DNA of 9,244 nt from Syntrophobacterales bacterium (GTDB lineage: Bacteria > Desulfobacterota > Syntrophorhabdia > Syntrophorhabdales > WCHB1-27). The stretch is taken from positions 1-9,244 of the forward strand of contig JADGQN010000168.1 of NCBI GenBank assembly GCA_017881765.1, written 5' to 3'. Below the pieces are notes generated by a model that was given only the letters and a program-made list of their open reading frames with translations, did not search any database and was not told the DNA's origin. Positions 4,196 to 9,244 of the stretch are shown here, piece by piece (positions within the stretch are counted from its first letter, which is position 1; each line of letters starts with the position of its first letter). A program made the position numbers and the translations under genes.

Positions 4196-7173
4196 CCGAA
4201 CAGAGTTTTGAAGGGGGCCTGCCAGGCCTCCTTCAGGGCCTTATTCTCAATATCAATCAGCACAGACCCATCCATCCCTTTCACGACCAATCGTGCATCC
4301 GTGGTCACTTTTCCGATAACCGCATAGGGCACGGAGCGGAAGAGCCGCTTGAATTTCGGAAGGTCAGCCTCGCTGATAGAGACGATGAACCTGCTCGCCG
4401 ATTCGGAAAAGAGCAGGAAATCGTCCCTGTAAATCCCCACCCTGGGCACCTGACTCAAATCAACAGACGCTCCGAGACCGCCTGCGAAGGCTGATTCTGC
4501 AAGCGTCACCGCAATGCCGCCATCAGATGCGTCGTGGGCGGATCTGATTAGCCCTGAGCGGATCGCCCGCTCCAATGCGCGGTAGGTCAGGCGCGCCTTC
4601 TTGCCATCTACTTTAGGGGGTATATTGCCCGCAAGACCCAGGTGCGCAAAGTACTCGGAGCCGGCCAGTTCAGCATGCGTTGTGCCTACAACGAGAACCA
4701 GGTCGCCAGCCTCTTTGAAATCCATGGTCACACTCTTCGTCACGTCCGGAATGCGCGAGATGGCCGAGATGAGCAGCGTGGGCGGAATGGAGATTTTGAG
4801 ATCTCCGTGCATGTAATCGTTCTTCATGCTGTCTTTGCCTGAGATGCACGGGGTGCCGAACGTCACGGTATAATCGTAGAGCGCCTTATTCGCCCGCACG
4901 AGCTGCGCGAGCTTGTACTCTCCGTCGGGAGTTCTCTCGGAGGCCACCGGGTCGCACCAGCAGAAATTGTCAAGGAGCGCCATACGGTCCAGGCTGCCGC
5001 CCGTTGCCACATTATTCCGTATCGCCTCGTCGATGGCCAGGGCAGCCATGTGATACGTATCAAACTGACTATACTTGGGACAGATACCGTGGCTCACGAC
5101 AACGCCTTCGAGACTGGCAGGGTCGGGCCGAACCACTCCCGCGTCGCTCGGACCTTCATTTTGCTTGCCGACAAGGGGCTTCACGACGGTGCCTGCCTGC
5201 ACCTCATGGTCATACTGGCGGACCACGTACTCTTTACTGCAAACATTCCAGCGACCCAGGATTGCAAGGAGGAGGGAAGCATAGTCACGCGGCTCGGGAG
5301 GCGGCGCCTCATCTCTGATCTTCCGTGTCCACGTCGCGCGGAGCTGCATCCTGGGATGGCCGTTATGCAGGAAGTCCATGTCAAGGTATGACACCGTTTT
5401 CCCCTGGAACATAATGTGAAACTTTCCGGTATCGGTAAATTCACCGAGCACGGTGGAGAGCACATTCATCTTCTCGGAGAGCGCGAGAAACCGGTCAATC
5501 TTTGCCGGGCTCACAGCCACGTTCATCCGTTCCTGCGCTTCGGAGAGCAATATTTCCCATGGATCGAGACCGTGGTACTTGAGCGGCGCCCGCTCCAGAT
5601 GCAGTACGCAGCCATTGGTGTCCTCGGCCATCTCTCCCACGGAAGATGAAAGCCCTCCGGCGCCATTATCCGTAATGGAATTATAGAGACCCTGGTCCCT
5701 CGCCAGAAGCAGAAAATCGGTCATCCGTTTTTGCGTGATCGGATCGCCGATCTGCACGGCGCTCGTCGGAGAGGCCTCTGAAAGTTCTTCGGAGGAAAAG
5801 GTGGCCCCGTGAATGCCGTCTTTTCCGATCCTTCCGCCCACCATCACGATGAGGTCGCCCTTCTGGGCCTGCTTCACATAACTCGGCTCGCCGTTTATCA
5901 TGGCAGGCATGATGCCGCACGTTCCGCAGTAGACGAGGGGCTTTCCCAGGAAATCCTTGTCAAAAACGAGGGAGCCGTTCACCGTCGGAATGCCGCTCTT
6001 GTTGCCTCCGTGCTCTACGCCCTCTCTCACGCCTTCCAGCACCCGTTTAGGATGGAGCAGTCTCGGAGGGATCTCGCCCTTGTAATCAGGCGCCGCAAAA
6101 CAGAAAATATCGGTATTGAAGAGGAGTCGTGCACCCATGCCCGATCCGAAGGGATCCCTGTTAACGCCGACGATGCCCGTCAGTGCGCCACCGTATGGGT
6201 CGAGCGCTGACGGAGTATTGTGTGTTTCGACCTTATAGGCCAGGTTATACCTGTTATTAAACTTGATAATCCCCGCATTATCCTTGAAGACGGACAAACA
6301 GAAGTCGCGTTTCCCCTTGGATTGGCGGATCGTGCTTGTCGATCCCACGACATAGGTCTTGAAGAGGCTATCTATCGCCTCCACACGGCCATCCTCGTTG
6401 TATTCAATGGCCGCGTTGAATATCTTGTGTTTGCAGTGTTCAGACCATGTCTGAGCAAGCGCCTCCATCTCCACGTCAGTGGCGCCTCCGAGCAGACCCG
6501 CGGCCTTCCTTTCCGCCACGACCTCCGGCCTCAAGAAGTGCTCCTTTATTTTGATAAGCTCTTCTTTCGACAGGGCCCATGTGCGCTTTCTGTTCATCGC
6601 GAGAAGTTCTTCCACATCCATGGTCATATCGATGAGCTCTACCTGCGGCTCGTGCCGGATCGTTGCCTTCGGTACGTAAGTGCCCATGCCCTTCTGCGTC
6701 GTGTATTCAGCCATGCGCTTACAGACATAACGGTTGATAAGCGTATTCGCGAGCACGCCTTCCGCGATCTGTGTCACATCGGCCTCACTGAGGGCGCCTT
6801 TAAAGAAATAGAGTCTCGACGTGTAGACTCCCTCCTCTTCCCCGAAGCGAAGGCCGGAGAGGGCCTCGATCACTTCCCTGGCGGTACGTCCCACGTTGTC
6901 AGTGACACCCGGCTTGAATCCCACCTCAACGGCCCAATCTGCGTCAAACGTGGCAGGCTGATCTACGTAAGCCTTCTGAAGAACAGGATCGATGAACGCG
7001 TCCGATATGAGGAGCTGGACAACGCTCTCAGGGAGGCAACTATCCACGGTGTACACATCGACCACGTGGGCATCCACGCGCATACCCAGGTCCAGCTCGA
7101 TCCTTTTCTTCAGCTTCTCGGCCGGTACATCGCGCACGCCTTCTTTGTATGCGATTTCAATCCTGATAGCCAT
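4192..7173 (-). CDS. purL: Phosphoribosylformylglycinamidine synthase, synthetase subunit with tandem PurS-like N-terminus
   Basis: FGAM synthase converts FGAR, ATP and ammonia (from glutamine) to FGAM in de novo purine synthesis. The 993-residue protein begins with two PurS-like repeats (about 1-72 and 79-155). The synthetase core carries SEHCKHK (244-250), KVETHNTPSALDPYGGA (about 314-330), GGRIGKDGIHGATFSS (446-461), DNGAGGLSSSVGEMAED (502-518), LDRMALLDNFCWCDP (about 728-742), CISGKDSMKNDY (776-787) and HDASDGGIAVTLAES (880-894). It ends after the second AIR-synthase-like half. It is longer than small PurL (roughly 740) and shorter than the large single-chain enzyme (roughly 1300) because the C-terminal glutaminase is absent. 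A separate PurQ must exist elsewhere. The ATG overlaps the stop of the upstream TIM-barrel gene by one base (TAATG), with AAGGAG about 11 nt upstream. Confidence 0.95.
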   Translation of the reverse strand: MAIRIEIAYKEGVRDVPAEKLKKRIELDLGMRVDAHVVDVYTVDSCLPESVVQLLISDAFIDPVLQKAYVDQPATFDADWAVEVGFKPGVTDNVGRTAREVIEALSGLRFGEEEGVYTSRLYFFKGALSEADVTQIAEGVLANTLINRYVCKRMAEYTTQKGMGTYVPKATIRHEPQVELIDMTMDVEELLAMNRKRTWALSKEELIKIKEHFLRPEVVAERKAAGLLGGATDVEMEALAQTWSEHCKHKIFNAAIEYNEDGRVEAIDSLFKTYVVGSTSTIRQSKGKRDFCLSVFKDNAGIIKFNNRYNLAYKVETHNTPSALDPYGGALTGIVGVNRDPFGSGMGARLLFNTDIFCFAAPDYKGEIPPRLLHPKRVLEGVREGVEHGGNKSGIPTVNGSLVFDKDFLGKPLVYCGTCGIMPAMINGEPSYVKQAQKGDLIVMVGGRIGKDGIHGATFSSEELSEASPTSAVQIGDPITQKRMTDFLLLARDQGLYNSITDNGAGGLSSSVGEMAEDTNGCVLHLERAPLKYHGLDPWEILLSEAQERMNVAVSPAKIDRFLALSEKMNVLSTVLGEFTDTGKFHIMFQGKTVSYLDMDFLHNGHPRMQLRATWTRKIRDEAPPPEPRDYASLLLAILGRWNVCSKEYVVRQYDHEVQAGTVVKPLVGKQNEGPSDAGVVRPDPASLEGVVVSHGICPKYSQFDTYHMAALAIDEAIRNNVATGGSLDRMALLDNFCWCDPVASERTPDGEYKLAQLVRANKALYDYTVTFGTPCISGKDSMKNDYMHGDLKISIPPTLLISAISRIPDVTKSVTMDFKEAGDLVLVVGTTHAELAGSEYFAHLGLAGNIPPKVDGKKARLTYRALERAIRSGLIRSAHDASDGGIAVTLAESAFAGGLGASVDLSQVPRVGIYRDDFLLFSESASRFIVSISEADLPKFKRLFRSVPYAVIGKVTTDARLVVKGMDGSVLIDIENKALKEAWQAPFKTLFG
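4210..4234. terminator. GC-rich hairpin just past panD, inside the purL 3' end
   Basis: Bases 4210-4220 pair with 4224-4234 in an 11-bp stem with a single G-U pair and a GCC loop. It starts 15 nt after the panD stop on the plus strand, and is coding (residues near EAWQAP) in purL on the minus strand. Neither strand has a U-tract after the stem, so intrinsic termination is not assured. It may be a 3'-end stabiliser for the panBCD mRNA or a weak terminator. Confidence 0.35.
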
Positions 7174-7949
7174 TATGACAGGAACTCCTTTGCGCTTTGT
7201 ATGCTCTCCCCCAGAACGGATTCACCGTGCGGCTCCAGCACGAAGATCGGATTGTTCAGCTGTTTGATCAACTGCTTCAGGTCGCGAAAAGGAAATGTGC
7301 CGGCGCCTATGGGCAGATGCTCATCCGATTTTCCGTGATTATCGTGGAGATGAAATTCTCTGAGCCGGCCTCCAAGTGGGAGCAGCCACTCCTCCACAGA
7401 AACCTTGGAAAACAGGTTGAAATGGCCCGTATCGAAACAGAACCAGAGATTCTTCTCCTTGAAATGGCCGAAGAGCGTGATGAGGGTAGACGGCTCCTCC
7501 TCAAAGATGTTTTCAACCATGATGGGAAACCCTTTGTCCGCTTCTTTGAGTACTTCAGACCATGTTTCGACGCTGGTATCGAGCCAGAGCTGCTCGCTTC
7601 CCTGGAAACGCCATTTGTCGAAACCGGGATGGCAGACGGCGCCCAGCGCGCCCAGGTATTGCGCCAGTTCCACAGCCTTTTTTATCCTCTCCCTGGAAAT
7701 GGCAACTATCTTTTTGTCGAAGCCCCCCGGCGAAAGATCCATGAACGGAGCATGCACCGTGCAGCGCACACCGCGTTCCCTGAATTGCCGTCCCAACTCC
7801 TTCACCCCCTGCGGATCAATCTCATCGATGATATTGTTGCCAAAGAAGACCTCCACGCCTATCCCAAGGCTCACCAGCCTCTCCATATTCCCCTTGATCA
7901 AATGATATGGAGCATTGACAAGCAGCGGTATTTTTCCTGGCCCTGTCAC
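7173..7949 (-). CDS. Sugar phosphate isomerase/epimerase family TIM-barrel protein (AP endonuclease 2 fold)
   Basis: A 258-residue protein of the xylose isomerase-like/AP_endonuc_2 family (COG1082 type). Candidate metal ligands lie at barrel strand ends: E33 (GVEVFFGNN), H66 (TVHAPF), H107 (VCHPGF), E146 (IMVENIF), D173 and H176 (CFDTGHFN), H200/H202/H205 (EFHLHDNHG) and E239 (VLEPHG). The family includes sugar isomerases, epimerases, inosose dehydratases and endonuclease IV, so the substrate cannot be named. It heads an apparent operon with purL through a TAATG overlap. The GTG at 7949 is the only plausible start: an in-frame TAA lies three codons upstream and the next ATG is at residue 22. 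No Shine-Dalgarno precedes it, and a promoter-like sequence places the mRNA start at or next to the GTG. A role in purine synthesis is only suggested by linkage. Confidence 0.85.
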   Translation of the reverse strand: MTGPGKIPLLVNAPYHLIKGNMERLVSLGIGVEVFFGNNIIDEIDPQGVKELGRQFRERGVRCTVHAPFMDLSPGGFDKKIVAISRERIKKAVELAQYLGALGAVCHPGFDKWRFQGSEQLWLDTSVETWSEVLKEADKGFPIMVENIFEEEPSTLITLFGHFKEKNLWFCFDTGHFNLFSKVSVEEWLLPLGGRLREFHLHDNHGKSDEHLPIGAGTFPFRDLKQLIKQLNNPIFVLEPHGESVLGESIQSAKEFLS

Positions 7950-7955
7950 AGTCTT

Positions 7956-7984
7956 AATTTACTCGACCGGAGCAGATAAATCAA
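7956..7984 (-). promoter_or_regulatory. Candidate promoter giving a leaderless TIM-barrel/purL mRNA
   Basis: On the minus strand TTGATT (7979-7984), a 17-bp spacer and TAAATT (7956-7961) match the -35/-10 consensus at 4 of 6 bases each. The expected start point is about 6-7 nt after the -10, which is the GTG start codon at 7949 itself. This would explain why no ribosome binding site is seen. The match is moderate. Confidence 0.35.
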
Positions 7985-8104
7985 CTCAAACCGTTACCCG
8001 GACACCAAGCCCCGGATTTGATGCAAATTATTGTTGCAGATTTCCTCTGATAATGTTTTATTTATTTGTTTGATTCTGATTTTCCGTATCTGCCTGTTAC
8101 CGAA

Positions 8105-8137
8105 CATTCACGAAATGCGAATGCGTGAGACTCATTC
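8105..8137. promoter_or_regulatory. Three evenly spaced CATTC half-sites, candidate operator/activator site
   Basis: CATTC (8105-8109), GAATG (8119-8123) and CATTC (8133-8137) alternate in orientation with exactly 9 nt between each, a 14-bp step. They sit directly upstream of a TACAAT -10-like element (8141-8146) that lacks a good -35. This is the layout expected when an activator replaces -35 contacts. The regulator is unknown, and the half-sites are short. Confidence 0.3.
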
Positions 8138-8140
8138 AAC

Positions 8141-8146
8141 TACAAT
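8141..8146 (+). promoter_or_regulatory. -10-like element of the aminotransferase gene
   Basis: TACAAT differs from TATAAT at one position and would start transcription near 8153, about 41 nt before the ATG at 8194. No recognisable -35 lies 16-18 bp upstream (sequence near CGAATG), so on its own this would be a weak or activator-dependent promoter. Confidence 0.35.
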
Positions 8147-8172
8147 ACCAGAAGACTTAGCGAAATCTGGTA
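8146..8172 (+). repeat. Inverted repeat TACCAGA/TCTGGTA ahead of the aminotransferase RBS
   Basis: TACCAGA (8146-8152) and TCTGGTA (8166-8172) are perfect inverted repeats with a 13-nt spacer, ending 7 nt before the AGGAG ribosome binding site (8180-8184). It could be a protein-binding operator overlapping the start point or a small 5'-UTR hairpin. There is no T-run after it, so it is not a terminator. Confidence 0.35.
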
Positions 8173-8193
8173 CTGAATAAGGAGAAGATTGCG

Positions 8194-9244
8194 ATGAAAA
8201 ATTTATTGGAAGGTATTGAAGAAGTCCTGCTGATGGGCCCCGGCCCTTCCTGTGTGCCCCCTCAAGTCTATACGGCCCTGAGCCGCAAAACCCTGGGATA
8301 TCTTGATTCCTACTTGCTGAGCATCATGGACGGCTTGAAAGAGATGCTCCGGCAGATCATGAAGACCAGGAATGAACTCACGATCACCTTATCGGGAACG
8401 GGTTCCGCCGGCATGGAAGCCGCCTTCGTGAACCTGGTGGAACCGGGTGACCGGGTCCTGATCCTGGTAAATGGCTTCTTTGGCGCAAGGATGCAGGAAG
8501 TGGCCGGCAGACTTGGCGCTAACGTGGATGTTCTGGAGTTCCCGTGGGGAACGCCGGTTGTGACGGACGCAGTGCAAAAGAAGATCAGTCAAGGATCCTA
8601 TAAAATAGTCGGCATGATCCATGGCGAGACCTCGACGGGAGTGGAGAATCCTATTGCTGCTGTCGGCGCGCTTCTCAAGGGGAGTGACGCCATTTATGTG
8701 GTGGACGCCGTTACCACGCTGGGTGGACTCGATATCAGCATGGATGCATGGAACATCGATGTTCTTTACAGCTGCACGCAGAAATGCCTCTGCTGCCCTC
8801 CAGGGCTCTCGCCCATTTCATTTTCCGAGAAAGCGATGGCCAAGCTGACCGGACGCAAGACAAAGGTGCCTAATTGGTATCTGGACCTTACGCTCATCGG
8901 CAACTATTGGGGTAAGGGTCGGGTCTACCACCACACGACGCCTTCAAATATGGTTTACGGTCTGTACCAGGCCCTTCTCCTCATCCTGGAGGAAGGGCCG
9001 GAAAAGGTCTTCCAGCGTCACAGGGAAAACCAGCTGGCGCTGGTAAAGGGATTGGAAGAGTTGGGCATGAAGATGCTGGTGGATGCACCTTATCGCCTGC
9101 CCATGCTGAACGCCGTCTCAGTGCCTGAAGGCATAGATGAGCTGTCCGTCCGGCGGCGGTTGCGTAACGAATTCAAAATCGAGATTGGCGGCGGCTTGGG
9201 ACTTCTTGCGGGGAAGGTCTGGCGGATCGGGCTCATGGGATATA
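8194..9244 (+). CDS. Class V aminotransferase, alanine/serine--glyoxylate type (3' end outside window)
   Basis: The first 350 residues are visible and the reading frame is still open at the window edge. This is a PLP fold-type I, class V aminotransferase of the alanine-glyoxylate/serine-glyoxylate family. It opens with VLLMGPGPSCVPPQV (about 11-25) and LSGTGSAGMEAA (66-77). HGETSTGVENP (143-153) and VVDAVTTLGG (169-178, with D171 facing the PLP ring nitrogen) follow. K197 in YSCTQKCLCCPPG is the Schiff-base lysine, and R344 in VWRIGLMGY is the substrate-carboxylate arginine. Family members are about 360-390 residues, so only a few dozen residues are missing. The ATG at 8194 has an AAGGAG-type site (AGGAG at 8180-8184) 9 nt upstream. 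The amino donor (alanine, serine or another) cannot be decided. It is divergent from the TIM-barrel/purL pair and separated from it by 244 bp. Confidence 0.9.
   Translation, partial: MKNLLEGIEEVLLMGPGPSCVPPQVYTALSRKTLGYLDSYLLSIMDGLKEMLRQIMKTRNELTITLSGTGSAGMEAAFVNLVEPGDRVLILVNGFFGARMQEVAGRLGANVDVLEFPWGTPVVTDAVQKKISQGSYKIVGMIHGETSTGVENPIAAVGALLKGSDAIYVVDAVTTLGGLDISMDAWNIDVLYSCTQKCLCCPPGLSPISFSEKAMAKLTGRKTKVPNWYLDLTLIGNYWGKGRVYHHTTPSNMVYGLYQALLLILEEGPEKVFQRHRENQLALVKGLEELGMKMLVDAPYRLPMLNAVSVPEGIDELSVRRRLRNEFKIEIGGGLGLLAGKVWRIGLMGY

Noticed and set aside
6220..7338. Long plus-strand open frame (372 codons) antisense to purL
   Set aside because: It mirrors the codon structure of a certain purL gene; no RBS and no domain. 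Typical shadow of a GC-rich coding strand.
7197..7979. Plus-strand open frame (260 codons) antisense to the TIM-barrel gene
   Set aside because: It lies almost entirely opposite a gene with intact metal-ligand motifs and has no recognisable domain of its own.
8022..8038. TGCAA-N7-TTGCA palindrome in the divergent intergenic region
   Set aside because: Arms of only 5 bp in AT-rich sequence, not aligned with either candidate promoter; the sigma54 -24/-12 pattern was considered and is absent.
1..9244. CRISPR arrays, tRNA/rRNA genes, insertion-sequence ends
   Set aside because: No regularly spaced repeats of CRISPR size, no rRNA-like stretch, no tRNA-like cloverleaf noticed in the intergenic regions, and no transposase-like reading frame.

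Overview
The window looks like a piece of a bacterial chromosome of moderately high GC content, most probably from a deltaproteobacterium-like (Desulfobacterota) anaerobe. That placement is an inference from protein style: compact panB-panC-panD genes, a PurL with a built-in tandem PurS-like N-terminus but no glutaminase, and a class V aminotransferase with a cysteine-rich PLP site. No rRNA or tRNA gene is present to confirm it.

Layout. (1) 50-1691, minus strand: a two-gene module. An XRE helix-turn-helix protein fused to an ImmA/IrrE-type zinc peptidase is followed, with a 20-bp overlap, by a PIN-like nuclease. It has the form of a toxin-antitoxin or protease-regulated defence unit, with its own promoter and an overlapping palindrome. 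(2) 1692-2194: a 503-bp gene-free stretch. It holds a GC-rich block of unknown nature (about 1770-2035) that may be a dispersed repeat, then a good sigma70-type promoter, a short leader that can fold, and a perfect 13-bp intrinsic terminator directly in front of panB. (3) 2195-4195, plus strand: panB, panC and panD, tightly packed, giving ketopantoate, beta-alanine and pantothenate for coenzyme A synthesis. (4) 4192-7949, minus strand: a TIM-barrel sugar-phosphate isomerase/AP-endonuclease-2 family protein, overlapping purL by one base (TAATG). purL converges on panD, and the two stop codons overlap. (5) 7950-8193: a divergent intergenic region with a possible leaderless promoter on one side and repeated half-sites, a -10 element and a hairpin on the other. 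(6) 8194 to the right edge, plus strand: a class V alanine/serine-glyoxylate-type aminotransferase, cut off by the window end.

The core of the window is housekeeping metabolism (pantothenate and purine). The two items most worth following are the promoter-leader-terminator arrangement ahead of panBCD, which looks like a riboswitch or attenuator, and the HTH-ImmA/PIN pair.
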